Assembly: GCF_019977335.1 (NCBI RefSeq)
Contig: NZ_AP024653.1
Location: 744,001-808,000 of the forward strand
Source: Arthrobacter sp. NicSoilB4
Lineage (GTDB): Bacteria; Actinomycetota; Actinomycetes; Actinomycetales; Micrococcaceae
Direction: 5' to 3'
Length of the DNA stretch: 64,000 nucleotides
The notes beneath the pieces are model-generated. The model worked only from the letters and a program-made list of their open reading frames with translations, was not told where the DNA came from and searched no databases. Both the position numbers and the translations under genes were made by a program. Shown here in pieces: positions 8,610 to 17,520 of the stretch (position 1 is the first letter of the stretch; the number at the start of each line of letters is the position of its first letter).

Positions 8610-9605
8610 GTGACCAAGTTCTCGTGGCGGAAGACGGCCCTCGTGGCGGCCGTAGTACCCATGCTGGCCCTGAGCGCGTGTTCCAGCACCGGTGGCAAGC
8701 CCGCAGACTCAGGCAATGCGGCCGGCGGTGGCCAGGTCGCCACCACAGAGCGGATGAAGATCGCGCTGATCACCCATGCTCCGGCCGGTGACACCTTCTG
8801 GGACACGGTCCGCAAGGGAGCCGAAGAGGCAGCTGCAAAGGACAACGTTGAGTTGCTGTACACGGGCGATCCGGAGGCCGGCCGCCAGGCCCAGCTGATC
8901 GAGCAGGCCGTGGACCAGAAAGTGGACGGCATCGCGGTGACACTGGCTACGCCGGACGCACTGAAGGATGCCCTGAAGAAGGCCTCCGACGCGGGCATCC
9001 CGATTGTCAGCCTGAACGCCGGCGAATCAGTCGCCACCCAGCTCGGAGCCTTCACACACTTCGGTTCCAACGAACAGCTTGCCGGCCAGGCCGTGGGTAC
9101 CAAGCTGGCCGAGGGCGGGTTCAAGCACCCCGTCTGCGTTATCCAGGCGCAGGGCCATGTCGGCCTGGAAGCCCGGTGCGCCGGCGTGAAGTCAAAGGTA
9201 CCCGGGACCGAGATCCTGTACGTGAACGGTGCGGACATGACGTCGGTCGAGTCGACCGCGACTGCAAAGCTGCAGGCATCCAAGGATGCTGATGTCATCA
9301 TCGGGCTGGGTGCTCCCATCACCCTGACGCTCCTGAAGTCCGTGGCGACCGCCGGAAGTACCGCCAAAGTTGCCAGCTTCGACCTGAACAAGGAACTGGC
9401 GCAGAAGATCTCCGACGGCAGCGTGCTGTTCACGGTGGACCAGCAGCCCTGGCTCCAGGGCTACGGTGCCGTTGATGCGCTGTGGCAGAACAAGCGCGGC
9501 GGATTCAGCATCGGCGGCGGTCAGGCGGTCCTGACCGGCCCCGCCATCATCGATCAGGCAAACGCAGGCGATGTCCTGAAGTTCGCCGAGCAGGGTATCC
9601 GCTAA
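8610..9605 (+). CDS. Sugar ABC transporter substrate-binding lipoprotein
   Basis: A 331-residue periplasmic-binding-protein type 1 (RbsB-like) lipoprotein. The signal peptide KFSWRKTALVAAVVPMLA ends in the lipobox LSAC at about residue 24, so the protein is anchored outside the membrane. The mature part begins with KIALITHAPAGDTFWDTV, and GIAVTLATPDALKDALKKA is the usual hinge and ligand-lobe sequence. AGGAG lies shortly before GTG 8610; the longer frame from 8550 would put the signal peptide inside the protein. The permease starts 53 bp downstream. Context (iolB, inositol-type dehydrogenases) points to an inositol or related polyol ligand, but this is inference. Confidence 0.9.
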   Translation: MTKFSWRKTALVAAVVPMLALSACSSTGGKPADSGNAAGGGQVATTERMKIALITHAPAGDTFWDTVRKGAEEAAAKDNVELLYTGDPEAGRQAQLIEQAVDQKVDGIAVTLATPDALKDALKKASDAGIPIVSLNAGESVATQLGAFTHFGSNEQLAGQAVGTKLAEGGFKHPVCVIQAQGHVGLEARCAGVKSKVPGTEILYVNGADMTSVESTATAKLQASKDADVIIGLGAPITLTLLKSVATAGSTAKVASFDLNKELAQKISDGSVLFTVDQQPWLQGYGAVDALWQNKRGGFSIGGGQAVLTGPAIIDQANAGDVLKFAEQGIR

Positions 9606-9658
9606 CAGCCCGCTGGCCGGGCCGGCCCAGGGCCGGCCTGGCAGCAAGGAGAACTATC

Positions 9659-10708
9659 ATGACCATCACCCAGACAAAGACCACAGCACCGGCGCCCGAT
9701 GAGCGCGTCGCCAAGCGCAGCCCGTTCCAGAAACTTCTGGGACGTCCCGAGGTCGGTGCCCTGGTGGGCGCAATCGTCCTCTTCATCTTCTTCGCGTTGG
9801 TGTCCCCGACCTTTACCCAGCCCGGGGCCCTGGCGACCATTTTGTACGGTTCCTCCACGATCGGGATCATGGCGGTGGGGGTGTCCTTGCTGATGATCGG
9901 CGGGGAGTTCGACCTCTCCACCGGTGTCGCCGTGATCACCTCGGCGCTGACGGCGTCGCTGTTCAGCTGGAACTTCAGTACCAACGTCTGGGTCGGCGTG
10001 GGCCTGGCCCTGCTGGTGTCCCTGTCCATCGGCTTCATCAACGGCTGGATCCTGATCAAGACCAAGCTGCCTTCCTTCATCGTCACCCTGGCCACGTTCC
10101 TGATGCTGACCGGCCTGAACCTGGGCCTGACCCGGCTGATCGGCGGCTCGGTGTCCTCACCCTCGATCTCGAACATGGACGGCTTCGCCTCGGCCCGGGC
10201 GGTGTTCGCCTCCTCGGTGAGCATTGGCGGGGTCGACGTGAAGATCACGGTGTTCATCTGGTTCGCGCTGGTCGCGGTGGCCACCTGGGTGCTGATGCGG
10301 ACCCGGGTGGGGAACTGGATCTTCGCCGTCGGCGGGGACGCGAACGCTGCCCGCGCCGTGGGTGTTCCGGTCAAGGCCACCAAGATCGGCCTGTTCATGG
10401 CCGTGGGGTTCTGCGCCTGGATCCTGGGCATGCACAACCTCTTCGCCTTCGACACCGTGCAGTCCGGTGAAGGCGTGGGCAACGAATTCCTCTACATCAT
10501 CGCCGCTGTGATCGGCGGCTGCCTCCTGACCGGCGGCTACGGCTCGGCGATCGGCGGCGCGATCGGCGCGTTCATCTTCGGCATGGCCAACAAGGGCATC
10601 GTCTACGCGCAGTGGAACCCGGACTGGTTCAAATTCTTCCTCGGCCTGATGCTGCTGCTGGCCACCATTGTCAACCTCATCGTCAAGCGCCGCGCGGAAC
10701 TCAAGTAA
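9659..10708 (+). CDS. CUT2-type sugar ABC transporter permease
   Basis: A 349-residue permease of the RbsC/FrcC (BPD_transp_2) family with about ten hydrophobic segments. Typical motifs are [16 protein letters not shown] (the conserved 'G(G)xDLSxG' region), [33 protein letters not shown] and the terminal [15 protein letters not shown]. The frame is open further upstream, but ATG 9659, preceded by AAGGAG, gives a normal cytoplasmic N-terminus. It is co-directional with the binding protein and the ATPase 14 bp downstream. Confidence 0.92.
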   Translation: MTITQTKTTAPAPDERVAKRSPFQKLLGRPEVGALVGAIVLFIFFALVSPTFTQPGALATILYGSSTIGIMAVGVSLLMIGGEFDLSTGVAVITSALTASLFSWNFSTNVWVGVGLALLVSLSIGFINGWILIKTKLPSFIVTLATFLMLTGLNLGLTRLIGGSVSSPSISNMDGFASARAVFASSVSIGGVDVKITVFIWFALVAVATWVLMRTRVGNWIFAVGGDANAARAVGVPVKATKIGLFMAVGFCAWILGMHNLFAFDTVQSGEGVGNEFLYIIAAVIGGCLLTGGYGSAIGGAIGAFIFGMANKGIVYAQWNPDWFKFFLGLMLLLATIVNLIVKRRAELK

Positions 10709-10722
10709 AGGGGCTTAGAGAA

Positions 10723-11637
10723 ATGAATGCCAACGAAATCGACCAGCAGACGCTGCTCCAGAACGAAAAAGACCCCCTCACCCACACCCCGGTGCACCTG
10801 CTCTCCCTCGAGGGGGTCGGCAAGCACTACGGCAACATCATCGCCCTGTCCGACGTCACTATGGCCGTCGACAACGGCCGTGTGACCTGCGTGCTTGGCG
10901 ATAACGGTGCGGGCAAGTCCACACTGATCAAGATCATCGCCGGCCTGCACCAGCACGACGCCGGGATCCTGAACATCATGGGCGAGGAACGCAAATTCTC
11001 CTCCCCCCGCGACGCACTGGACGCCGGCATCGCCACCGTCTACCAGGACCTCGCCGTCGTGCCCCTGATGCCGATCTGGCGGAACTTCTTCCTCGGGTCC
11101 GAACTGACGTCCGGCTTCGGCCCGTTCAAGAGCATGGACGTCGACAAGATGAAGGAGATCACGCTCAAGGAACTCGCCGAGATGGGCATCGACCTGCGCG
11201 ACGTGGAGCAGCCCATCGGCCAGCTCTCCGGCGGTGAACGCCAGTGTGTCGCGATCGCCCGCGCCGTGTACTTTGGCGCGAAGGTCCTGATCCTCGACGA
11301 GCCCACCGCGGCCCTGGGCGTGAAGCAGTCCGGCGTCGTGCTCCGCTACATCCTGCAGGCCCGCGACCGCGGCCTCGGGGTCATCTTCATCACCCACAAC
11401 CCGCACCACGCTTTCCCGGTCGGCGACCGGTTCCTGCTGCTCAAGCGCGGCAAATCAATCGGCTACTACGACAAAAAAGACATCACCCTCGACGAGCTCA
11501 CCGCCCAAATGGCCGGCGGCGCCGAACTCGCCGAACTCGCGCACGAACTCGAACAACTTGGCGGCCACAGCGACATCGTCAAGGAAGTCAAGAGCGAGGT
11601 CGCCGACGTGGCCCAGACCACCGGCAAGTCCTACTAG
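10723..11637 (+). CDS. Sugar ABC transporter ATP-binding protein, single nucleotide-binding domain
   Basis: A 304-residue ATPase with Walker [11 protein letters not shown]-loop [10 protein letters not shown], signature LSGGERQ, Walker [13 protein letters not shown] and switch histidine in FITHN. Most CUT2 sugar importers use a 500-residue protein with two tandem ATPase domains; this one has a single domain plus a C-terminal tail, as in the fructose-type FrcA system, so it must work as a homodimer. ATG 10723 follows the permease by 14 bp. It energises uptake through the permease encoded at 9659. Confidence 0.92.
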   Translation: MNANEIDQQTLLQNEKDPLTHTPVHLLSLEGVGKHYGNIIALSDVTMAVDNGRVTCVLGDNGAGKSTLIKIIAGLHQHDAGILNIMGEERKFSSPRDALDAGIATVYQDLAVVPLMPIWRNFFLGSELTSGFGPFKSMDVDKMKEITLKELAEMGIDLRDVEQPIGQLSGGERQCVAIARAVYFGAKVLILDEPTAALGVKQSGVVLRYILQARDRGLGVIFITHNPHHAFPVGDRFLLLKRGKSIGYYDKKDITLDELTAQMAGGAELAELAHELEQLGGHSDIVKEVKSEVADVAQTTGKSY

Positions 11638-11671
11638 CACCAGCCGTCCCGATTTTCGAAAGGAAAAGCCT

Positions 11672-12817
11672 TTGGCTTACCTGAACCGCACCCCGTCCGA
11701 CGCCACCCTGCCCGTGAGGATCGGGCTGATCGGCTCGGGCTGGATGGGCGCTTTCCACGCCGAGAGCATCGCCCGCCGGGTCCCCGGCGCCGAGCTCGCG
11801 GCCATCGCAGACCCCAATGTTGAGTCCGCCGCCGCGCTGGCGTCCGTCCTCGGTGCCGGCAAGGTGACGGCCGACGCCGCCGACATCCTTGCCGACCCGG
11901 AGATCGACGCGGTGATTATCGCGAGCCCCGCACGCTTCCACTCCTCGCTCATCGCCCAGGCCGCCGCCGCCGGCAAGCACGTCTTCTGCGAGAAGCCGGC
12001 CGGACTGGGCCTCGATGAACTCGACGCCGCCCTCGCCGCCGTGGAGGCAGCCGGGGTGCACTTCCAGATCGGCTTCAACCGCCGGTACGCGGAGGACTTC
12101 CAGGCCGCCAAAAAGGATCTGGCCGCCGGAACGGTCGGGACGCCGCAGCTGCTGCGCTCGCTGACGAGGGATCCGGGCACGGGAAGCATCCCGAACGCGG
12201 CCAGGGTCCCGGCGTGGACCGTCTTCCTGGAAACCCTGATCCACGACTTCGATACGCTCAACTGGTTCAACGAAGGCGCCGAGCCGGTGGAGGTCTACGC
12301 CATTGCCGACGCGCTCGTGGAACCCGGACTGCGCGACCAGGGCTTCCTGGACACGGCAGTCGTCACCATCCGCTACAGCAACGGTGCCATCGCCGTGGCC
12401 GAGGCAAACTTCAGCGCCCTTTATGGCTACGACATCCGCGGGGAAGTCTTTGGCTCCAAGGGCATGGTGCAGGCCGGGCGTGCCACGGAAACCGCGACGC
12501 GCCGGTACACCGCAGACGGGATGTCGGCCGACACTCCGCGGCTCAACGTGGAGCTCTTCCGGCAGGCGTACACGGATGAACTCTCCGACTTCGCCGAGGC
12601 CGTGCGCGCACGGCGTGACGGCCGCAGTGACGATACCGTGCCGTCGTCGGCCGCTTACTCGCTCACGCCCGGAGCAGCGGACGCCCGGCGGGCGCTGGCC
12701 ATGGCGCTTGCCTGCATCGAATCGGTCAAGCGCGGGACCCCAGTGGCAGTCAAAGCAGTGGCAGTCAACACGGTGGCCGCCGCCACGGGGTCCGTCAAAG
12801 AGACGGCAGTCCTCTGA
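11672..12817 (+). CDS. Gfo/Idh/MocA-family dehydrogenase, probable inositol or scyllo-inositol dehydrogenase
   Basis: A 381-residue NAD(P)-dependent oxidoreductase. The Rossmann motif GSGWMGAFHAE (residues 21-31), FCEKPAG with Lys108, and LIHDFDTLNWF with His191 are the usual landmarks. The position aligned with the catalytic Asp of IolG appears to be Glu187 (ETLIH). TTG 11672 is chosen because GAAAGGA lies just upstream and GTG 11714 would clip the region before the Rossmann fold. It follows the ABC genes by 34 bp and its stop overlaps the next start (TGATG). The likely role is oxidation of the imported polyol; the exact substrate is unknown. Confidence 0.85.
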   Translation: MAYLNRTPSDATLPVRIGLIGSGWMGAFHAESIARRVPGAELAAIADPNVESAAALASVLGAGKVTADAADILADPEIDAVIIASPARFHSSLIAQAAAAGKHVFCEKPAGLGLDELDAALAAVEAAGVHFQIGFNRRYAEDFQAAKKDLAAGTVGTPQLLRSLTRDPGTGSIPNAARVPAWTVFLETLIHDFDTLNWFNEGAEPVEVYAIADALVEPGLRDQGFLDTAVVTIRYSNGAIAVAEANFSALYGYDIRGEVFGSKGMVQAGRATETATRRYTADGMSADTPRLNVELFRQAYTDELSDFAEAVRARRDGRSDDTVPSSAAYSLTPGAADARRALAMALACIESVKRGTPVAVKAVAVNTVAAATGSVKETAVL

Positions 12818-13611
12818 TGCGTCTTGCCGTCTGCGCGGAAATGGTCTTCACCGACCTCCCGTTCACGGAGCGGGTGCGGCGGATCCACGAGGCAGGCTTC
12901 GACGTCGAACTCTGGGACTCCCGGACCAAGGACATTGGTGCCCTGAAGGCCACCGGGGCGGTGTTTTCCTCCATGACGGGATACACCGCCGGCAGCCTCG
13001 TGGATCCCGACACGGCCGACGACGTCGTCCGGACGGCGGAGTCGCTGATCCCCACCGCCCTGGAGCTCGGCGTGAGCCGGATGGTGGTGCACCCGGCAGA
13101 ACTCATCGACGGCCAGGCGGCCCGCCCGGTCTACCGTGCCACCGGCCAGATGTGGACCACCGGCGCCCGGACCCTGGAACGACTGGGCAAGCTCGGCGAG
13201 AGGTACGGGCTGACCTTCTGCCTCGAGAATCTCAACACCATCCTCGACCACCCCGGCATCCCGCTGGCCCGTGCCAAAGACACCTTGGCACTGGTGCAGG
13301 CCGCCGGGCACCCGAATGCGAGGCTCATGCTTGATCTCTACCACGCCCAAATGGGGGAGGGAAACCTGATCGAGCTCGTCCGGAACGCCCTGCCGTACCT
13401 TGGCGAAATCCAGGTGGCGGATGTTCCCGGGCGCTGCGAGCCCGGAACCGGGGAGATCAACTATGCGGGCGTCGCCACGGCGCTCGCGGAGGCCGGCTAC
13501 GACGGCACCGTGGGCATGGAAGCTTGGGCCAGCGGCGACAGCAACGCGGCCCTCGAGGCCTTCCGGGCAGCATTCACCGTGCCCGCACTACACACGGGAG
13601 CACAAGTATGA
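12817..13611 (+). CDS. Hydroxypyruvate isomerase-like TIM-barrel protein
   Basis: A 264-residue sugar isomerase/epimerase-type TIM barrel with FCLENLN, MLDLYHAQMGEGNL and IQVADVPGRCEPGTGEINY, the pattern of the hydroxypyruvate isomerase (Hyi)/OtnI branch. These segments carry the Glu, Asp and His metal ligands of the fold. The start ATG overlaps the stop of the upstream dehydrogenase, and its own stop overlaps the next ATG by four bases, so all three are translated together. In this operon it probably isomerises or epimerises the keto-product of the dehydrogenases; true hydroxypyruvate isomerase activity is possible but not implied by context. Confidence 0.82.
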   Translation: MRLAVCAEMVFTDLPFTERVRRIHEAGFDVELWDSRTKDIGALKATGAVFSSMTGYTAGSLVDPDTADDVVRTAESLIPTALELGVSRMVVHPAELIDGQAARPVYRATGQMWTTGARTLERLGKLGERYGLTFCLENLNTILDHPGIPLARAKDTLALVQAAGHPNARLMLDLYHAQMGEGNLIELVRNALPYLGEIQVADVPGRCEPGTGEINYAGVATALAEAGYDGTVGMEAWASGDSNAALEAFRAAFTVPALHTGAQV

Positions 13612-14642
13612 AAGACGTCATCCTCGGACTGGTCGGAGTAGGGCGGATCGGCGTCATGCACGCCAACAACATCGCCTCGCTCAACGACGTCCTGAATCCG
13701 CAGGGCATCAACGTCCGGCTCCGGCTTACGGACGTTGCCGAAGACCACGCCCGCTCCATAGCCGCCGGACTCGGTGCCGAGTTCGTTCCGTCCGTGGAGG
13801 CGCTCCTCGCCTCCGGGCTGGACGGGCTCGTCATCGCCACGGGGACCGGAACCCACCCGGACCTGATCAAGGCCGGGGTGGACGCCGGGATCCCGGTCTT
13901 CTGCGAGAAGCCCGTGGCGCTGAACGTGGCGGACGCCCTGCCGGTGCTCGACTACATCCGGGAGCGGCAAGGAGTGGTCCAGATCGGCCATCAGCGCCGC
14001 TTCGACGCCGGCTACCAGGCGGCCCGGCGTGCCTACCAGGCCGGCGAGCTTGGCTGGATCCACTCGCTGCGCGCCGTCACGTGCGACATGACGCCGCCGC
14101 CGGTCGAGTTCCTGGCCGGCTCCGGCGGGCTCTTCCGGGACTGCTCGGTCCACGATTTCGACATCCTGCGCTGGCTCACCGGCCGGGAAATCGTCGAGGT
14201 CTATGCCAGGGGCTCCAACAACGGGGATCCCGCCATCGGGGAGGCCGGCGACGTGGATACGGCCCTCGCGCTGGTGACGTTTGACAACGGCACCGTCGGC
14301 ACGGTCTCGGCCACCCGGTACAACGGTGCCGGCCACGACGTGCGCTTGGAAATCCAGGGCTCGCGCAGTTCGCTGATGGTCGGCCTGGACGACAAAACGG
14401 CGCTGGCCTCGGCCGAAGCCGGGATCTCGTTCCCGGCCGGGGAGCCCCACCGCACCTTCGCCGAGCGCTTCGACCAGGCCTACCGCTCCGAGATGGCGGC
14501 TTTCGTGGAGCTGATCCTGGGGCGCCGGGAGAACCCCTGCACCCCGGAAGATGCCGTAGCTGCCTCCCGCGTGGCGGACGCCGCCCAGGAATCGCTCGCC
14601 ACCGGCGTGCCGGTCCGCGTGGTCCAGACCGTGGCCCACTGA
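13608..14642 (+). CDS. Gfo/Idh/MocA-family dehydrogenase, IolG-like
   Basis: A 344-residue oxidoreductase with the Rossmann motif GVGRIGVMHAN, FCEKPVAL with Lys101, QIGHQRRFDAGY, and Asp178 and His182 in DCSVHDFDILRWL. The complete Lys/Asp/His set makes it a close functional match to inositol 2-dehydrogenase and its relatives. ATGA overlap with the TIM-barrel gene shows translational coupling. It is the third such dehydrogenase in 14 kb; different stereoisomers (myo, scyllo, D-chiro) are the likely reason, which is inference. Two strong hairpins follow. Confidence 0.88.
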   Translation: MKDVILGLVGVGRIGVMHANNIASLNDVLNPQGINVRLRLTDVAEDHARSIAAGLGAEFVPSVEALLASGLDGLVIATGTGTHPDLIKAGVDAGIPVFCEKPVALNVADALPVLDYIRERQGVVQIGHQRRFDAGYQAARRAYQAGELGWIHSLRAVTCDMTPPPVEFLAGSGGLFRDCSVHDFDILRWLTGREIVEVYARGSNNGDPAIGEAGDVDTALALVTFDNGTVGTVSATRYNGAGHDVRLEIQGSRSSLMVGLDDKTALASAEAGISFPAGEPHRTFAERFDQAYRSEMAAFVELILGRRENPCTPEDAVAASRVADAAQESLATGVPVRVVQTVAH

Positions 14643-14659
14643 ACGGGCGCTCTGAACGG

Positions 14660-14697
14660 GGCGCTCCACCCCGGTTCCGTCACCGGGGTGGAGCGCC
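14660..14697. terminator. Hairpin 1 of a convergent tandem terminator
   Basis: GGCGCTCCACCCCGG (14660-14674) pairs perfectly with CCGGGGTGGAGCGCC (14683-14697) around an eight-base loop. It lies 18 bp after the last gene of the importer operon and faces iolB, which converges on it. Confidence 0.75.
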
Positions 14698-14706
14698 GAA
14701 GAAGAC

Positions 14707-14743
14707 AGAGAACCCCGGAGCCCTCATGGCTCCGGGGTTCTCT
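14707..14743. terminator. Hairpin 2 of a convergent tandem terminator
   Basis: AGAGAACCCCGGAGCC (14707-14722) pairs perfectly with GGCTCCGGGGTTCTCT (14728-14743) around CTCAT. Being symmetric, it can serve both the importer operon and iolB. Confidence 0.8.
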
Positions 14744-14792
14744 GGCTTCCGCGGGGACCGCGCAGTTCAGGAGTGCCGTTCAGGCGGCCCTC

Positions 14793-15689
14793 TCAGGCGC
14801 CGAACGGCAGCCGCGGGTCGATGTCCTGGCCTTCCCAGGTCTGGCGGATCCAGCCGTGGTGCGGGTCGTCGCTGATGAGCCAGTCGCGGACCGGGCCGGG
14901 GCCCGCCATCACGTTGAGGTAGTACAAGTCGTAGCCCGGTGCCGCCATGGCCGGGCCGTGCCAGCCGTAGGGCACCAGCACGACGTCGCCGGTCCGCACC
15001 TCCGCGGAGACGTCGATGGGCCGCTCGTCTGAGGCGTAGACCCGCTGGTAGCCGATCGCGTCCACCAGGCCCGGCCGCGAAGGGTGGCCCTGCGCGGCCC
15101 GGGTTTCGAAGTAGTAGATTTCCTCGAGGCTGGTCTCGCCGTCTTTTTCCTCGTCGTGCTTGTGCGGGGGATAGGAGGACCAGTTGCCGGCCGGGGTCAG
15201 GACCTCGCAGACGATGAAGCGGTCCGCTTCCAGCGCCGCGGGCGTGCCGAAGTTGTGGACCTGGCGGGAGCAGTTGCCGGCTCCGCGCAGTTCCACCGGC
15301 GTCTCGGCGGCCGTGATGAGGCGGGTGGGGTAGGACGCTCTTGCGGGAGCTGTGGCCACGGCCACGCGTCCGCCGTCGGCCGAACTGATGGTCACGGCCT
15401 TGCCGGTTCCCGTGTAGAGGACGTCGCTGGGACCGCTGAAGACGCTGTCCCGGCCGGCCAGCCGGTACTCCCCGCCCTCAACCGACACCGTGAAGGAGCC
15501 GTTCAGCGGGACCATGATGCGTTCCTCGTCCGCGGCGGGAAGTTCGACGGCGGCCGCCGCCCCCAGCGTTGCGACTTTCAGCCCTGTGTGGGCCCAGCCC
15601 TCCACCTCCACGGTGGAATCGGACGTGCCAATCGAGACGTCCCATTTTCCCTGGGTGGCGGTGCCGAGCGGATAGACCCAGTTGGCCAT
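14793..15689 (-). CDS. iolB: 5-deoxy-glucuronate isomerase
   Basis: A 298-residue double-cupin protein, the expected size for IolB, which isomerises 5-deoxy-glucuronate to 2-deoxy-5-keto-gluconate. Landmarks are GNWSSYPPHKHD (His176, His178), LEEIYYFE and VPYGWHGP, which provide the cupin metal ligands, and the C-terminal DDPHHGW. AAAGGGCAG precedes the ATG at 15689. It is encoded apart from the iolD-iolT operon, 104 bp downstream of the GntR gene on the same strand, so it may be read with the regulator or from its own promoter. Confidence 0.94.
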   Translation of the reverse strand: MANWVYPLGTATQGKWDVSIGTSDSTVEVEGWAHTGLKVATLGAAAAVELPAADEERIMVPLNGSFTVSVEGGEYRLAGRDSVFSGPSDVLYTGTGKAVTISSADGGRVAVATAPARASYPTRLITAAETPVELRGAGNCSRQVHNFGTPAALEADRFIVCEVLTPAGNWSSYPPHKHDEEKDGETSLEEIYYFETRAAQGHPSRPGLVDAIGYQRVYASDERPIDVSAEVRTGDVVLVPYGWHGPAMAAPGYDLYYLNVMAGPGPVRDWLISDDPHHGWIRQTWEGQDIDPRLPFGA

Positions 15690-15793
15690 GAGTTCTGCCC
15701 TTTCGTTGCTGCGCCGGAGGAAGGCGCGGGTGTATGCGGGTGGGGAGCTTCAGTGCGCCGGGCAGTTCCCAGGGAGTCCGGCGCGGGCAGCGC

Positions 15794-16549
15794 CTAGCGC
15801 TGGACGAGCGTCATTTCAAAGCTGTAGGAATCGGCGCGATAGACGTGGTGGCCGGTCTCCACCTGGCGCCCGGTGTCGTCCACCGCAGTGCGCTCCATGG
15901 TGACGAGGGCCGAGCCGGGGGTGGTTTCCAGGAGTGCCGCCTGGTAGTCGTTGGCGATCATGGCGCCGATCCGCTGTGAGGCGAGCCGGAAGTTCACGCC
16001 GCCGTTGCGCAGGATCCCGTAGAGGCCTTGTGAGCCCAGGAGCGCTTCGTCGATGGCGGTGATGTCATCGCGGACCCAGTTCTCCATCAGGGCCAGCGGT
16101 TTCCCGCCGACCTTCCGGAGCCGGGTGAAGTGGTAGACCTTCGCGCCGGCGGGAAGCTGGAGTGCCGCCCGGGTGGCGGCGTCGGCCTCGTCATGGGAGA
16201 AGCTCAGCACGTCCGTGGTGGGCTTGCTGCCGTTGTTGCTGAGGTCATCGAAGAGGCTGGAAAGCTCAAGGGGGCGCCGGACCTGGCTCGAAACCACCTG
16301 GGTGCCGACGCCGCGCTTGCGCACCAGCAGGCCCGAGCGGACCAGCTCGTCCATGGCCTTGCGCATGGTGGGGCGCGAGAGGTTCAGTTGGGCGGCAAGG
16401 TCGATCTCGTTGTCGAGCCGGCTGCCCGGGGGGAGGACACCGCCGTGGATCGCGGCCTCGATGCCCTGGACCACTTGGTGGTAGAGAGGTATCGGGGAGG
16501 ACCGGTCGATGTTGAGATTAAGTTGATTAGCCACTTTTTGTATAGCCAC
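15794..16549 (-). CDS. GntR-family regulator with UTRA ligand domain, candidate inositol regulator
   Basis: A 251-residue HutC-subfamily GntR protein. The winged helix spans about residues 15-85 (SSPIPLYHQVVQGIEAAIHGG, LSRPTMRKAMDELVRSGLL, RKRGVGTQV). The rest is a UTRA domain (LPAGAKVYHFTRLRKVGGKPL, VTMERTAVDDTGRQVETGHHVYRADSYSFEM). The start is GTG 16549, with GGGAG about 11 bases upstream. Its neighbours (iolB, inositol importer) and the shared motif GTCAGGACAAAMTA in its own and the importer promoter suggest it is the inositol-responsive repressor. The inducer would be inositol or a catabolite. Confidence 0.88.
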   Translation of the reverse strand: MAIQKVANQLNLNIDRSSPIPLYHQVVQGIEAAIHGGVLPPGSRLDNEIDLAAQLNLSRPTMRKAMDELVRSGLLVRKRGVGTQVVSSQVRRPLELSSLFDDLSNNGSKPTTDVLSFSHDEADAATRAALQLPAGAKVYHFTRLRKVGGKPLALMENWVRDDITAIDEALLGSQGLYGILRNGGVNFRLASQRIGAMIANDYQAALLETTPGSALVTMERTAVDDTGRQVETGHHVYRADSYSFEMTLVQR

Positions 16550-16613
16550 TGTTCAAGCGCTCCCTTGTGCCCCGGACCGGAAACCCGGTGGGGCCGCCGT
16601 TCACTAGTCCGGC

Positions 16614-16686
16614 GTATGTTCTCTTGATAGGACATACTACCTAAGTAAATGCTATCAGGGGTAGCGGGTGGTGTCAGGACAAAATA
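16614..16686 (-). promoter_or_regulatory. Operator-like repeats upstream of the GntR gene
   Basis: GTATGT (16614-16619) and ACATAC (16632-16637) form an inverted repeat, and TGATAG (16625-16630) pairs with CTATCA (16652-16657). AGGACATACTA (16629-16639) and GTCAGGACAAAATA (16673-16686) resemble GTCAGGACAAACTA in the importer promoter (8498-8511); the second matches at 13 of 14 bases. Likely autoregulatory sites. Confidence 0.55.
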
Positions 16687-16693
16687 CGTGGAT

Positions 16694-17479
16694 CTATCGT
16701 CCCCGGCAGATCTCCACAAAGGCGCGGAACGGTGCCAGCCGTTCTGCGGCCGGGAGTTCCAGTGCCTCGGGGTGCCACTGCACTGACGCGACCCAGCGCT
16801 CCGGGTCCTCCAGCGCCTCGATGGTCCCGTCCTCGGCCACCGCTGTCACTATGAGTCCTTTGGCGACCCTGGCTACTGCCTGGTGGTGGCCGGAGGCAAT
16901 TTTGACGGTGATATTGGTGGGGTTCCCACCTTCGGCGTCCACCTGGGCGCCGTCCCGGTTGGCACCGTACAGTCCGGCCACCTTGGTTCCGCCCCGCACC
17001 TCGACCGCGTGCCAGGCCCACGGGCCTGCCCCGTGCACGGGCGCGGGCTCCCGGTGCGCCACGGTTCCCGGATCCATGTCCTGGATCAGGGTGCCGCCGT
17101 AGAGGACGTTGACCAACTGGTGCCCCCGGCAGACGCCGAACACCGGCAGCCCGGCGCCGATCGACCGCCGCGCGACGGCGAGGTCCAGTTCGTCCTGGGC
17201 GTGGCTGACGTCGTAGCAGGCGTCACCGGGCGCTTCGCCGTAGAGCCCGGGGTCCAGGTCTCCACCGCCCGGCAGGATGACGCCGTCGAGCGCCTCGAGA
17301 GGCTCTACCGGTGACGTGAGCAGCACCGGTTCGCCGCCGCCGTCGCGCACCAGGTCCACGATGTAGTCGAAGAGCCCGTTGGCCTCCGCCACCCGCGGAT
17401 CCGGGTCCGCGGAGCTGCTGAGCCGGACGGGAATGCCGATGCGGGGCCGGCTGCTGCGGGGGAGGGGCGGAGTCTGCAT
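16694..17479 (-). CDS. Gamma-glutamyl-gamma-aminobutyrate hydrolase-like class I amidotransferase
   Basis: A 261-residue stand-alone glutaminase-type domain of the PuuD/peptidase C26 family. The nucleophile is Cys117 in FGVCRGHQL, and the catalytic His and Glu are in QWHPEAL near residues 236-238; ILPGGGDLDP forms the oxyanion region. PuuD removes glutamate from gamma-glutamyl-GABA in putrescine breakdown, but no putrescine genes are adjacent, so the substrate is open. ATG 17479 lacks a clear ribosome-binding site, and only 41 bp separate it from a divergent gene, so a leaderless or very short leader is possible. Confidence 0.88.
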   Translation of the reverse strand: MQTPPLPRSSRPRIGIPVRLSSSADPDPRVAEANGLFDYIVDLVRDGGGEPVLLTSPVEPLEALDGVILPGGGDLDPGLYGEAPGDACYDVSHAQDELDLAVARRSIGAGLPVFGVCRGHQLVNVLYGGTLIQDMDPGTVAHREPAPVHGAGPWAWHAVEVRGGTKVAGLYGANRDGAQVDAEGGNPTNITVKIASGHHQAVARVAKGLIVTAVAEDGTIEALEDPERWVASVQWHPEALELPAAERLAPFRAFVEICRGR

Positions 17480-17520
17480 GATTTATTCTGCATCAGATCG
17501 GCCGGAGCTAGGATTGCCGG

